DNA of 64,000 bases from Lolium rigidum (GCF_022539505.1 NC_061514.1:252948124-253012123); one strand, 5' to 3'. Numbered from the stretch's first letter, positions 1-13,200 are shown. Program-made: numbers and translations. The notes: generated from the letters alone by a model not told the origin.

Positions 1-1300
1 ACAAGGCACACTCACCTTTTCTTATGCTGCATGAACCTATCCCAAGTTTTATCATTCAAGTTTTCCAATTTGAATCTTGAAGTTTCCTTTTATAGTTAAC
101 TTTGGTCTAAGTCTAGAATACTACAAGAGTATCAAACTTAGCCAAATTAGCATTACAAGTAGTTAGCACACCTCATGACTAGACGCTAGTGCTAAATATA
201 AAACTTGACTACTCTAGATGGGAACATGTGACTTGAAATGAATTTGAAAACTTTGGAATGATGATGCATTCCATTGAATGAATTTTGAAGGTGAATATGA
301 CCAAGAGAAGATAGTGATTTTTGATTAAAAACTAATATTGGTTTGAATGCGATACCTTTCCAATTCATAAGTACCCCCACAATACCTGATTATGGGTAAG
401 GGCTTAACTAGAATTTTATGTACTTTAGTGTGGGTTCCCTCTGAACACACATCATAGGGGTTATGCCGAGGCTGCCTCCGTTGTTGATGAATGATGTGAA
501 TTGAGGTGAATTGTACGGCCAAGCCCTGTGCAGTTCCCAGGTTGACAGTTGGTCTTCACTGGGAGGCCAAGCTCATGGGGAGAGGTGCTCATACTAGAGT
601 TTGTAAATGAAAGGTTATGGTTGATGATCCGCGTACTGTGTTACGATGATTCGGGGTTATCCCGACGGATGAAACCAAATGTTGTGGCACAAGTGTGCAA
701 CCTCTGCAGAGTGTAAACCTATTCGAATAGCCGTGTCCACGGTTACGGACGGTTGGAAAGGCCATATTGTTACCAGTGTCAGATTCTTTGAAAATAGTGA
801 TGAAATGAATGGTGAATTGGTGACTTGTTTGTGAATCACAACTTGAGTTGTGGGAATGACACTAATGTTCCCACTTGAGTTAGTTAGTACATGAAGAGTC
901 TTTATTTTCAAATACTTGTGAACCCAAAATTGGCTTTATGCAAAAGAAACTAGAGCTTAGTACCCCTTTACTAGATTTGATAGCACTTACACTAGTATTA
1001 GTTTGCGAGTACTTTAAAGTACTCACGGCTGTGTCCCTGGCTATTCAAATGGCCAGACTATGAAGAGGAGCCGCAGTATGAAGATGATGGACAGCAGGAC
1101 GTCTACGATAACTAGGACTACTCCTGACGTCAAGCGTTGGCCTGTGGACTAGAGAGTCCCTTATCTTTACGCTTCCGCCATGTATTTGTGATGTGTGTTG
1201 AAACAATAGTTCAACTATTATGGTAATATTAGATCATGTGATCTATTTGTAAGACGACTATGGTATGTAATGAATGATGACTTATGATATTCAACTGTTA
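1..1300 (+). mobile_element. LTR-type retrotransposon remnant (probable LTR)
   Basis: This stretch has no coding potential beyond short random frames. It reads like the non-coding LTR of a grass gypsy-type element, with unstructured, moderately AT-rich sequence and blocks such as TGTGCAACCTCTGCAGAGTG near 694. It is cut at about 1300, where the leader of the next element (minus strand) begins. The family assignment rests on general resemblance only, and neither terminus is visible in the window. Confidence 0.35.
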
Positions 1301-1516
1301 ACTAATTTTTTGTGTGTGTTTTTGATATAGAGAAAGCAAGACAAAAAATAAAGTAAAGTAAAGCAACTAATTTTTTTGTGTTTTTGATATAAAGCAAACA
1401 AGACAGAAAATAAAATAAAGTAAAGCAAGACAATAATAAACTAAAGAGATTGGATGTGGGAGACTCCCCTTGCAGCGTGTCTTGATCTCCCCGGCAACGG
1501 CGCCAGAAAAAGAGCT
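1301..1516 (-). mobile_element. Leader and primer-binding site of gypsy element 1
   Basis: On the minus strand the sequence next to the LTR end at 1517 contains TGGCGCCGTTGCCGGGGA (1505-1488). From established knowledge this fits a tRNA-Asp-type primer-binding site, common in Triticeae gypsy elements. AT-rich leader with a short repeated TTTGATAT-containing block follows. The element is cut at about 1300, so only the LTR and leader remain. Confidence 0.65.
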
Positions 1517-3104
1517 TGATAACGCGTGAAGCACACGTCCGTTGGGAACCCCAAGAGGAAGGTGTGATGCGTACAACAACAAGTTTTCCCTCAGTAAGAA
1601 ACCAAGGTTATCGAACCAGTAGGAGATGAAGGCCACATGAAGGTTGTTGGTGGAGGAGTGTAGTGCGGCGCAACACCAGTGATTTCGGCGCCAACGTGGA
1701 ACCTGCACAACACAATCACAGTACTTTGCCCCAACTTAACAGTGAGGTTGTCAATCTCACCGGCTTGCTAAAAACAAAGGATTAAACGTATGGTGTGGAG
1801 AATGATGTTTGTTTGCGAAGAACAACAGAGAACAATGATTGCAGTAGATTGTATTTCAGATGTAAAAGAATGGACCGGGGTCCACAGTTCACTAGTGGTG
1901 TCTCTCCAATAAGATAAATAGCATGCTGGGTGAACAAATTACAGGTGGGCAATTGACAAATAAATATTCATATACATATCATGATGATCACTATGAGATT
2001 TAATCAGGGCATTACGACAAAGAACATAGACCGCCATCCAGCATGCATCTATGCCTAAAAAGTCCACCTTCAGGTTAGCATATGCACCCCTTCCAGTATT
2101 AAGTTGCAAACAACAGACAATTGCATTAAGTATGGTGCGTAATGTAATCAACACAAATATCCTTAGACAAAGCATCGATGTTTTATCCCTAGTGGCAACA
2201 GAACATCCACAACCTTAGAACTTTCCGTCATCGTCCCAGATTCAATGGAGGCATGAACCCACTATCGAGCATAAATACTCCCTCTTGGAGTTACAAGTAT
2301 CAACTTGGCCAGAGCCTCTACTAGCAACGGAGAGCATGCAAAAACATAAACAACACATATATGATAGATCAATAATCAACTTGACATAGTATTCCATATT
2401 CATCGGATCCCACCAAACACAACATGTAGCATTACAAATAGATGATCTTGATCATGTTAGCCAGCTCACAAGATCTAAACATGATAGCACAAGAGGAGAA
2501 GACAACCATCTAGCTACTGCTATGGATCCATAGTCCAAGGATGAACTACTCACGCATCAGTCCGGAGGCGGGCATGGTGATGTAGAGACCTCCGGTGATG
2601 ATTCTCCTCTCCGGCAGGGTGCCGGAGGCGATCACCTGAATCCCCCGAGATGGGATTGGCGGCGGCGGCGTCTCTGGAACTTTTTCCGTATCGTGGCTCT
2701 CGGTACTAGGGTTTTCGCGACGGAGAGTTTAAGTAGGCAGAAGGGCAGAGTCGGAGGGGGCTCGAGGGGCCCACCCCATAGGGTGGCGCGGGCCCCTCCT
2801 TGGCCGCGCCGCCCTATGGTGGTGGCTCCTCGTGGCCCCACTTCGTATCCTCCTCGGTCTTCTGGAAACTCCGTGGAAAAATAAGACCGTGGGCTTTTGT
2901 TTCGTCCAATTCCGAGAATATTTCCTGTGTAGGATTTCTGAAACCAAAAACAGTATAAAACATGAACTGGCGCGTCGGCATCTTGTTAATAGGTTAGTTC
3001 CGGAAAATGCATCAAAACATCATAAAGTGTGAACAAAACATGTAGGTATTGTCATAAAACTAGCATGGAACATAAGAAATTATAGATACGTTGGAGACGT
3101 ATCA
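1517..3104 (-). mobile_element. Ty3/gypsy 5' LTR, copy 1
   Basis: This is a 1,588-bp LTR in minus orientation. It starts TGATACGTCTCCAACGTATC at 3104 and ends CGCGTTATCA at 1517, giving TG...CA termini. The primer site lies 12 bp beyond the end. It is closely similar along its length to the LTR at 37503-39092. The right flank runs directly into gag sequence of another gypsy element, so this LTR is inserted there. No matching 3' LTR or target-site duplication is visible. Confidence 0.75.
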
Positions 3105-6100
3105 CACCATTATGAATGAGTTTCTACATCATGCAGGAGAAGCTGAATCACAGTTGGCTGAAGCAGCGCAAATCAAAAGTCGTGCTACGGGAGCTGGGCG
3201 CTACACGCCTAGGGCGCCCCCATCCACGGCGCCGACATCATCATCGCGCCCCGCACAGTTTTCTACTCCGTCTAGCAAGCCGGTTTCCAATGTGTCCAAC
3301 ACAAAGAAGTTCGAATCTGCTGCAAGTACGAGTGGTTCTAGCATGTCTACTCCGTGAAACCGCGATATGAATTTCCATACATGTGGAGGCAAGGGTCACT
3401 TCAAGAGAGATTTTCCTAACCGCAAGGTCATGATAATTAATGAGGACAACGAGTATGAGACTGGAGATGATGTTGATCCCAATGCTCCAGAAGATGATGA
3501 CTATGACAGTGATGGTGTAGATGCTTTTCCGTCTGAAACTCGCACTATTGTTGTGTCACAGCGTGCGCTTAATGTGCAGCCAAGTGCATCTACTCAACGC
3601 TGCAATTTATTCCAAACAAAGGCACTAGTTGGTCCTGATAAAGCTTGCAAGGGCATTATTGATGGCGGGAGTTGTCGCAATCTAGCAAGCAAGGAGTTGT
3701 GTGCCAAGCTGAAGTTGAAGTATCTACCGCACCTGCATCCATATTACATTCTATGGTTGAGCGATAATGGTGAGATGAAGTTAAGCCACATGGTGTGTGC
3801 TGAGTTTGCGATTGGACCGTATAAGGATGCCATTGATTTTGATGTGGTTCTTATGATGGTGTGTCACCTAATGTTGGGTCGGCCATGGCTCTATGACCGT
3901 TCTGTGCAACACAATGGCCGCGCCAATACATATCACTTGGAGTTCAAGGGCAAGAAAATCAACTTGCAGCCTATGTCACCACAGCAAATTGTCAATGAAT
4001 CTCGTCAGAAGACTGAAGTACACTTGGAGGATGCACCTCTAGATAGGCGAGAGAATTGTAATGTCGTGAGTGATATAACGAAAAGTGAGAGAGTGAATTC
4101 CTTAGTCTTATTAGCCACCAAAGAAGACATGAGAGAATTTAGTGAGTATCCTACAGTCATGCCTCTTGTGCTCATGTACAAGGGTGAGGTTTTGGTTTCT
4201 AACGACATGACCCCTATTTCTCTTGGTGTTTCTAGTGTTTTGTAGGAATTCAGCGACGTGTTTCCGGAGGAGGTACCCGCAGGATTGCCACCATTGCGTG
4301 GTATTGAGCATCAAATTGAGTTGATTCCCGGAGCTTCGCTGCCCAATAGGGAGCCATATAGGACGAACCCCGAAGAGACGAAGGAGATACAGAAGCAAGT
4401 ACAAGCGCTACTCGACAAAGGTTATATCCGGATAAGCCTTAGTCCTTGTGCTGTTCATGTTATTCTAGTTTCTAAAAAAGATGGTACATGGCGCATGTGT
4501 GTAGATTGTAGAGCGATAAACAACATTACTATTCGATATTGTCATCCTGTTCCCCGTTTAAAGGATATGCTAGATGAATTGAGTGGTGCTGTTATATTCT
4601 CTAAAATTTATTTGCGTAGTGGTTATCATCAAATTAGGATGAAAGAGGGAGATGAATGGAAAACGGCCTTTAAAACAAAATTTGGTTTATATGAGTGGTT
4701 AGTGATGCCTTTTGGTTTAACTAATGCACCTAACACTTTCATGAGACTGATGAACTATGTTTTGCGTGATTTTATTGGCAAATTTGTGGTTGTGTACTTT
4801 GATGACATATTAATCTACAGCCGCAATGAATCTGATCATACTATACATATTCGACATGTTTTGCAAGTGTTGCGTGATAATAAACTCTATGGTAATCTTG
4901 AGAAGTGCACATTTTGCAAAGATAAGGTCATATTTCTTAGTTACGTTGTCTCTAAGCATGGAGTAGAGGTAGATGTGTCTAAAGTTGAATCTATTCAAAA
5001 TTGGCCTACTCCCATGAATGTGAGTCAAGTAAGAAGTTTTCATGGTCTAGCTGATGTTAAAATTCCTGGATTAGAGATACTATGTGATTTGTATGCTCCC
5101 GATCATGATTTTACTGAACCATATCGCTTATGTGCTATTGGTAAAGCATGGGAGAAATATCACATACATGATGGGTTCTTGTTTAGAGCTAACAAACTAT
5201 GTGTTCCAGAATCGTCTGTGCGTTTGCTCTTATTGCAGGAATCTCATGTTGGAGGTTTGATGGGTCACTTCGGGCGTGAGAAGACGCTACTCATGCTAGC
5301 TGACCACTTTTATTGGCCAAAGATGAGGCGGGATGTGGACAGGTATGTGAAGAGATGCATTACTTGCAACAAGTCCAAGTCCAAGTTGAAGCCTCACAGT
5401 TTGTATACTCCTTTACCGGCACCTTTACACCTTGGGAGGATATTAGTATGGATTTTGTGTTGGGTTTGCCGCGTACTAAGAGAGGCCATGATTCTATATT
5501 TGTGGTAGTGGATAGGTTTTCAAAGATGTCACACTTTATTGCCTGCCACAAGAGCGACGATGCGTCACATATTGCTAACCTGTTTTTCAGGGAGATTGTA
5601 CGTCTACATGGAGTCCAGAAGACTATCGTTTCTGATCGTGATGTGAAGTTTATGAGCTACTTCTGGAAGACGCTTTGGAGAAAGCTGGGGACAAAGCTAC
5701 TTTTTAGTACTACTTGTCATCCCCAAACTGATGGTCAAACTGAAGTGGTGAATAGAATATTATCACAACTGTTGAGATCCATGATCAAGAAGAACCTGAA
5801 GGAGTAAGAAGATTATTTGCCGCATGTGGAGTTTGCTTACAACAGGGTGGTACATTCTACCACATAGTTGTGTCCTTTTGAGGTGGTGTATGGTTTCAAA
5901 CCCATTACTCCACTTGATTTGTTGCCTTTGCCCATACATGAGAGAGTCAATATGGAGGCATCAAAGAGGGCAGATTTTGTACGGAAGATACATGTGAAGA
6001 TTAAAGAGTTGATAGAGAAGAAAGGCAAGAGCAATGCTGCAAGGATGAACAAGAAGCGTAAGGAGATTTTGTTCAAGCCTGGTGATATGGTCTGGGTACA

Positions 6101-6323
6101 TTTTCGCAAGGATAGGTTCCCGACGCTACGGAAGTCCAAGTTGCTTCCCCGTGGTGTTCGTCCTTACAAAATGCTTGCCAAGATCAATGATAATGCATAT
6201 TCGATAGATCTTCCAATTGATGAGTTTGGTGTCAGCAATTCTTTCAATGTGGCTGATTTGACACCATATGACGGAGAAGACCTTGGAGCGTCGAGGTCGA
6301 CGCCTTTTGAAGGGGGGGGGAGA
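3105..6323 (+). pseudogene. Decayed Ty3/gypsy gag-pol polyprotein
   Basis: Remnant of an LTR-retrotransposon polyprotein, truncated 5' by the LTR ending at 3104. In order: gag tail (3105-3354, stop), a damaged zinc knuckle (HTCGGKGHFKRDF near 3375, first and last Cys lost), protease-like IIDGGS near 3655, reverse transcriptase with VVYFDDILIYS near 4788-4820, integrase HHCC (GGLMGHFG ... CITCNKSK), and integrase core D (DFVLGLP), D (SDRDVKF) and E (QTEVVNR). The C-terminal part ends near 6300. Lesions: stop at 4243, loss of the RNase H region after RSFHGLA at about 5055, frameshift near 5432, stops at 5805 and 5866. The integrase and C-terminal motifs resemble chromovirus-type gypsy elements. 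It cannot encode a working polyprotein. Confidence 0.9.
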
Positions 6324-7385
6324 TGATGAGGACATCCCTACTATACTACTACCTCCGTTATAGCAAGACGAAGACGATGCTGCTGTGAAGCTCAAGTCCA
6401 ATGAAGTCAGGATTGAACCAATGATACGAGCTCGTGCGAAGCTACTTAAGCAACAGGTGAACTTGTTCCTATGTGATACTTTGATCGATGAGAACTTTAT
6501 ACTGCCTAAGTCGTATTACTTATGTATGATCAGGTATGAAGAGGAAACAAGCATCGCACGAGGAGGAGAGGAGCATCTGGACAAGAAGCTGGACGTGAAG
6601 CTGGACATGGAGTTGGACATGAAGACATCCCATGGACGCGCGAGGGAGGAGCGGGAGGCATGTGCGAGAGGAGGAGATGCAGTTCAGGCCGGCGCCAGGC
6701 CCGGTCAGACCGGCCGTGCCGCCGGGCCACCCGGTCCGACCGGCTTCCACGCCGGATCCGTCCGATCCAAACCGGATGCCGCGCTTGTGCCAACCGGGCA
6801 ACTATCTAGTAAGTCTGGACGCCTCGCCCGGTTGCCACCCCGTGCCAGACCCGGTTGAAACCGGATGGCCCGGTCCCAGGCCCAGTCGACCGGCCCCCTA
6901 ACCGGCCGACTCCGAGTCTGTCTCGACCAGATCCGATCTGGGTCGGTTTTCTATGTACTTTTTTCGACCCCTGGTCGTCCTAAACCCCTATATAAGTGCC
7001 CAGGACGCTCCCAAATTAGGTTTAGACCATGTTTAAGATAAACCCTAGTTCATAGTTGATTGCTTTGCAACTCTATTGAATCTCTACACCATATTGCATC
7101 GATTTGGTGTTGAACCCCTGGAAGTCTTGTGTGATCTGCTGTTCTATTGGGAATTAGATGGTTGCAATTTACCGCTTCATGGTCGGCGGCTACGTGCGCA
7201 AGTGTGTGGAGTTGCGAATATCTTGCAGGGTTGAGAGCTGTTGTATTGGCGACATGGATCGACCGGGAGACTCGTCAGCATCATACAAGTTATCATCCAC
7301 TTCATCATCGTATATCTCCGCTGTGTTCATCCCGTGATCATCATCACCACCGTGTTTACTGAGAAGATCGGGCCACCCCTTATCA
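6324..7385 (+). mobile_element. Probable 3' LTR of the 3105-6323 gypsy element
   Basis: A G-rich polypurine tract (6310-6323) follows the polyprotein. The next bases, TGATGAGGAC, and the end CCCCTTATCA at 7385 give a TG...CA unit of about 1.06 kb. It contains a promoter-like CCTATATAAG near 6989. The open frame 6385-6858 reads GC-rich LTR sequence and is not treated as a gene. The boundaries are inferred from termini only, because the 5' LTR is missing. Confidence 0.55.
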
Positions 7386-8457
7386 CCGATACTACCGGCC
7401 ATGAAGCCCCCAACGGGCAGATTTTTGAGGCCACCTATTTAAGCTTTTCTCTCTCTCTTTTTGGGTTACTTCTTCTTCAACCTCTTGCCCTCCACCATTG
7501 TTGCATCTTGAGAGCTCTTCCTCTCCGTCTCCCTCAATCCCTCCATGATTCTTGCTCATATTTGAGGAAAAGAGAGATGAGATCTAGATCTATATTTGCA
7601 CCAATCAAATCCCCCTCTTTGTGAGGGAATCTCTAGATCTAGATCTTGGAGAGAAATTTTGTGTTCCTCTTGTTATTTTGTTCTTCCTCTCTTATTCCCC
7701 CAATAGCTTTAGTAGCTTTGTTGGAATTTGAGAGTGAAGGATTTGGGTATCTTTGTGGTGTTCTAGCCATTGCATTTGGTGCATCGGTTTGACTTCTCCG
7801 CGGTGATACGTAGAGGTGAAAGTTCGTGAGATATTCACTTCGGGAGCTTGTTCCCGGAGCGTGTTCCTCTTGGGTCTTTGGACCCTAGCTGGCTTAGTGG
7901 TCTTTGTGGTGTTCTTGGGGACTCCAATTAAGTTGTGGAGATTCTTCAAGGGCAAGGCCTTTGTGGCGATTTATTGGGAGCCTCCAATTAAGTTGTGGAG
8001 ATAGCCCCAAGCTTTGTGAGGGTTCGGTGACCACCCTAAGGTTCCATAGTGGATCGAGGACATCCCTTTTGGTGGAAATTCTCAAGGAGAATACGGTGGC
8101 CCTCGTGCGTCTGGAGTGACTTGTCCTCCGCACCGCTCCAACGGAGAGTAGCACTCGCAAGAGTGTGAACTTCGGGATACCTCGTTGTATTCGCGTCACT
8201 TCGGTTAATCCTATACCCGAGCTCTTTACTTATGCACTTTACTTTGTGATATGCTTGAAGTTATATATCTTGCTATCACATAGTTGTTTGAATTGCTTAG
8301 CATAAGTCGTTGGTGCACATAAGTGAAACCTAGTTATATGGATTTTGTGCTTGACAAATTAAACGCTAGTTTTATTCCGCATTTGTTAAGCCATATTCGT
8401 AAAAGTTTTAAACCGCCTATTCACCCCCACTCTAGGCGGCATCCGTGTCCTTTCACG
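7386..8457 (+). mobile_element. LTR fragment of another retrotransposon
   Basis: Non-coding sequence containing a pyrimidine-rich leader, an internal direct repeat (CTCCAATTAAGTTGTGGAGA near 7920 and 7982) and the ending ACCGCCTATTCACCCCCACT...CATCCGTGTCCTTTCA (8412-8457). That ending is typical of the 3' end of grass LTRs just before a primer site. The primer site itself is absent, because the sequence switches at about 8457 into the coding remnant on the minus strand. Confidence 0.5.
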
Positions 8458-8929
8458 TAGGAGATGGTGGCGGCGACAGCGACATCTCGAGCCTGGGCAT
8501 GCCGTTGTGGATGCCGTCGACGACGTGCTCGAGGGTGCGCCTGGGAACGCTCCAGAAGCGGAGGCGCCCCTCCCTGTTCCAGTTGTTCTGCCGACCGATG
8601 AGGCCGTCGGTACGGTTCATCTCGGCGTCGTGCTGCGCCTGGAAGTAGTCCACCCACCAGTCGTCGTTGCCGGTGGGCGCCCAGATTGGATCGGCGCGCT
8701 CCTCGGTGATGAGGCGAGCCCGCCGGGTCCTGATCGCATCCCTCCAGTGCTTCGTGCCCGGTGGCGGGACGTCGACGCCGTTGACGGCCATCCTCCACCC
8801 ACCACTGCTTGGCAGGCGCATGTCCGGCGGGACAGGATATCCCGCGCGGTACAGCGCCCACGCCTCCGCCACGGTGAGGCTGCCACGGCCGAAGCCGTTC
8901 GCCGCGACGCTCTTGCGGGACGACGACAT
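8453..8929 (-). pseudogene. Truncated member of a repetitive grass coding family
   Basis: A 158-codon frame. The N-terminal half contains LTVAEAWALYRAGYPVPP, a Gly/Trp-rich GGWRMAVNG block and WRDAIRTRRARL. The C-terminal half has WWVDYFQAQHDAEM and RLRFWSVPRRTLEHV. The last codons (PPPSPT) and stop are formed by the junction with LTR sequence at about 8457, so the C terminus is missing. The same domain occurs at about 46650-47281 fused to an F-box start. I recognise it as a multicopy family of uncharacterised grass proteins but know no function. The upstream region (8930-9110) is GC-rich and could hold its 5' UTR. Confidence 0.55.
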
Positions 8930-9756
8930 TGGAGCGGCGAGGGAGGAGGAGATTGGGAGCGGCGAGGGAGAGGGAGAGATTGGAGCGGCGAGTTTGGAAT
9001 GGGGAAGGAAGAAGGGGCGCTCTTAATGCACAGCGACGGCAGGCGAAGCGGCAGCGGGACGTTGGCCGCAATAAACGCCGACGCGGATGGCCACGCGGCT
9101 ATGCACAACGAGACGTGTCCCTGCGTAGCCTGGAAAAACTGGGCGCCATTAACGTCGCTTGACCAGAGGTAAGCGAAGGGGTTTTAGGTTTCCGTGTCGC
9201 TGACGCATCGAGCCCGCCACTACTCGTCTCGCTTTTCGTTGTGTCCAGTGTGCCCGGAGCGTCCCCTGTGGAGCGAGGACAGGCTCGGGGCACCGAGCAC
9301 CGTATTGGACCGTGCCAGACGGAAAGCGCCTTTGGGACGTGTGGCTAGGAACGAAATTTTATCCGACCCACCCTAAATCTCTTTGGGACCGCTTTAGGGA
9401 ACGCAACTAGAGATGCTCTAATCGTTATCACCAGCCTGCGACGGATTTTGACATGAACTCTGAATTTCAACAAAAAGAAAAGTTGGATTTGAATTATAAC
9501 TTTCTGAGTACATTCAATCAATATTTGATTGTAAATCAATGACAAAAAATAAGTAATTCAGAAATAGAGAAATTACAAATATTTTCTTCTATATTTTTTT
9601 TCCTTTTGCAGTCATATTTTCAAGGTGTACAAGTTCGAAATGTTGCGTATCTACCATCGTCTTTTTCAAATGTGGTCTAACCATGCGGAAGACCCAAAGA
9701 CCATTGTTCAGTTGTCCTTTCTTTAAATAAATAAAAACATGATACCCATTTTTCTA
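8930..9756. other. Intergenic, no gene seen
   Basis: GC-rich to about 9400, then AT-rich. The block near 9330-9420 ends in AACTAGAGATGCTCTA, a phrase often met at the ends of grass repeats, but no paired terminus was found. Confidence 0.4.
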
Positions 9757-9886
9757 CTCCTTCCGTCCCCATCCCATGAAAGTTGTCTGAGAGTTATCTA
9801 AATTCAGATGTATCTAAATACTAAATGGCATCTACATACATCTAAATTTTCACAAATCTCAGAAAAGTTTCATGAGACGGAGGGAG
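9757..9886. mobile_element. Stowaway MITE (130 bp)
   Basis: Begins CTCCTTCCGTCC and ends GGACGGAGGGAG-like sequence (GACGGAGGGAG), with TA on both sides (9755-9756, 9887-9888). The arms are complementary over much of the element. Confidence 0.85.
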
Positions 9887-10202
9887 TATTACTTTCGCGC
9901 AGAAACAACTCCTTTAGCAAGGTGTAAGACATATAAAAAAAAGACTGGATACACATCACATCAGCAAGCAGCAAATAACATATACTTCCCGTCTCAGTAA
10001 GCTTAAAATAACAAATATTCCAGCATTTCTTTAATCAAATGTTCCATCCCAACTGGTTTCTCTAACAGCTGGCCGAGTGGCCAAGGCATAGGGAGGACGA
10101 ACAATCAGGTGCTATCTACAGACAATGACTTCACTAGCGATCCATTCAACATACTACCGGGTTCATGTCCATGCCTAGAATGCAGTGAGACGCACAGCTT
10201 AG
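9887..10202. other. 3' flank of TDP1, no gene seen
   Basis: Sequence downstream (in the minus sense) of the TDP1 stop, probably including its 3' UTR. No clear poly(A) signal was identified. Confidence 0.3.
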
Positions 10203-13200
10203 CTAGCCATGGCGCGGCCAGCCCGAACCATACACATCTTTCTTTGTGTACCTCCGATCCCATGACCATGGGACATCTGAAAATAAATCAAAATGTTAGG
10301 TTTTAAAGACCAAGGTATGACAGTCATTCATCATTATGACATCAGCTAACCTTCAGCTCCATACAGCCGTGGAGGGAGTTGATACGGCACAGGCAATTTG
10401 ACAACTTCTGTAGTAGATGGATCTGTTTCTTCATCACCTTGCCAGCAAAGTGTGACCAGCTTGGTCTTGATGTTCTTACCAAGGGCAAGTTTATCCTGGG
10501 TACAAATGCGAGTAACCAAGGCTGATGAAAGAGCCAGATCTACAAAGCGATAATAGAATGATAAGAAGGGACCATTTGGTACTACCTGGTTTGAGCGATT
10601 CTTCTCTGTGCATGAAAACTGAGGCACACACTGGAGAGTTTTGGGCAAGAACAATACGCCCAACTGAAAGTAAGTCAAATAATAAGGTAAAAAGTCATGA
10701 TCCCATGATGACTTCAATTATTCAACTAGCAGTGCTTCACAATGAGGTTGTGGACAAAAAACAATAGGAATGCAACAAGCATCATAATTTCGGTACCTCA
10801 TATGACCGTATCATCAGCTGCGTGTTGTTCTTCTGCAGTGCACCCCAAGCAGCTTTGCTTAAATTTGATGAGGTAAGCAGAAACCATCTGATGGGGATAT
10901 ACAAGATTTTAGGTAAGGAAAACAATTTACCCCCCTCTACTATCAACAGAGTCCAGATTAGGCCCTACAAGTCCAGCTATTTAACCTCCCCAACTTTGAG
11001 AATTGGTACAAATCACCTATGGATGGTGCTTTTCAAAGCTCATTGCTGTGCTAGCTATTTAGTACTCCCTCCGTTCCTTTTTAATTGACTCAGATTTAGT
11101 ACAAAGTTGTACTAAATCTGAGTCAATTAAAAAAGAACGGAGGGAGTATGTGACATCCTGGTCAATTTATTAAAGTGGAAAACCAATAGAGAAGAGGAAT
11201 ACAATGAACTTTTTAAATATATGCTCGGTCAATTTTTAAGCTTACTTGCTGACATGACTCGGATTATTCTGATGGAGCGAACCTAGCTCAGTGAGATGCC
11301 ATGTAAGCAAAACTATTACCAATACCATCAGTGCTGTGAAAGTCACACTAGTTTTGAAAGTTGACCGTGTTGAATAACTAGTTTTGTAGTGGGTGGTCTA
11401 ATCTGGACTTCCATGAAAGCAGAGGGGTTAAAGTTGACTTTTTTTCCTTCTGATAATGATCATCAAAGAACTTGCTATAAGAACTTACGCAATATTTTGA
11501 CCATTGTAACGAGTAAAAGTTTTTATGTGAGGCATAGCACGGCTGATACAAAAATCAAGATCAGAATATCAGTTTCTGTTAGTAGTAAAAGAACTTGGTT
11601 CAAAAGAAGAAAAACTGAAAAATTCAGAAAGTAAGGATGCAAATCTTTTGCAGTCGATGCCGATATCAACTAAAGATGTTTACTTGAACTGTGTAGTCCA
11701 GAATATATAGTCATAATCATTATATTACATACTAATAATACTACAAAGAAGTTGTATTGTTCAGGTTATAATGGGATCATTCATTGCAACTAAAGCAAAA
11801 TCCACCTGGTAGAGGATTTTTAAGACCTTATTTTGCCAAGCACTCCAGATGCAATGAAACTAGTAAGCCTCCACACCACAAAGCCACAGCCATGCCATGT
11901 AGATCAATCTTCTTGCTTTAGGTGTAATGACAGAATATTGCAGGATAAAAAGAAACTCATCTCCATCCTTGGAAATATGGAATGGAAAGCTTTCTCTTCA
12001 AGTGCTATATCACGGCAAAAATTAATTTAAAGGTTAGTTAACACAAATATAAAGGCCAAAGAACAACAGGTATCAGTGTATATTTACTGCCTGAAAAGGG
12101 ACAGGCCTGATCAGCTCGTCTGGCGATGGAACGCAAAAGGTGCCTACTCCGCAATCCTGCTACCTGAGCACATTCCAGGGCTCCACTTCTTGCCACGCTT
12201 GGAAGCTACTGTGGAAAACTTGAGCGCCTCCGCGCGTCAAGTTCTTCCAGTGGTTGGCAAACAAAGATCGATGCTGGACGGCGGAACAGCTGCGACGGCG
12301 GGGGCTACAACACCATCCTTGGTGCCTACTTTGCGACCAGGAGCCTGAGTCAATGCAACACCTTGGCTTGGCTCTTCTCGAGGCAGGTCTGGTATGATGC
12401 ATTGTCCTGGCTTCGACTGGTGGGTCGCCATGAGACAGAACACGCCGAAGCCAATGCGAAAAGGCCTTGCAACTGCATCACTGCTCATGCCTTGGTTAAT
12501 CTGGAAGCATCGCAACTCGTGCGTCTTCGACGGAGAGCAACCGTCAGTCCAGAGCGTCAACGATAAGATCAAGGCAGAAGCGGCGCTTTGGGCCAGGGCT
12601 GGGGCACTTGGCCTTCGCGCCATTTTGCCTGTAGACTGGGATGTGCACTAGTTTGCTGTTAGCAGCACGTTGTAACCCACCCTCCATGGAGGCGTTACCT
12701 AGTAACAAACTCTTCTTCTTTGCAATGAAAAGAAACGCAATGTCATTGCGTTTTCTTGAAAAAAGTGTATATTTACTGCCAAGTGCCAAGTTACAAATCT
12801 TCCAATCATGGCTATCATGGGAGAAAACTAAACAGCCCAAGCAAATCCTTGTGACATATGGCAAGTATACAACACATAAGGGATTAGCTACATAACCTAT
12901 TGCGCTGTTCTGAAAACTAAATGAATCTATAGTATGGAGCAGATAATTTGTAGAATGGGTCAATAACCAGTACATGACATCATACTGGATTCGTAAACAC
13001 TAAAATTTCATTGGACCAACATGATAGCTTTAGCTGCAGGAAAAGAGAGCATACCAACGGCCTACATGGTCTGCTTTCCACCTGGACCAATATTTTCTCA
13101 AGAAATCTTTCTCAACATTCTTCTGAGGACTTGGAATGCAACTACCAGCTGCATACCCCTAATATGAAATATGGAACACACGCAAAAAAAAGGTCAATAA

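Noticed and set aside
6385..6858. Plus-strand frame of 157 codons after the gypsy polyprotein
   Set aside because: Lies in the probable 3' LTR; any similarity to gag-pol tails is inside the retroelement and not a host gene.
8421..9172. Several long overlapping frames on both strands near 8.4-9.2 kb
   Set aside because: High GC gives shadow frames; only the minus 8929-8453 frame matches the family copy at 46.6 kb.
10066..10100. tRNA-like phrase CTGGCCGAGTGGCCAAGGC
   Set aside because: Only resembles a D-arm of tRNA-Ser/Leu; no acceptor stem, anticodon or T arm can be built around it.
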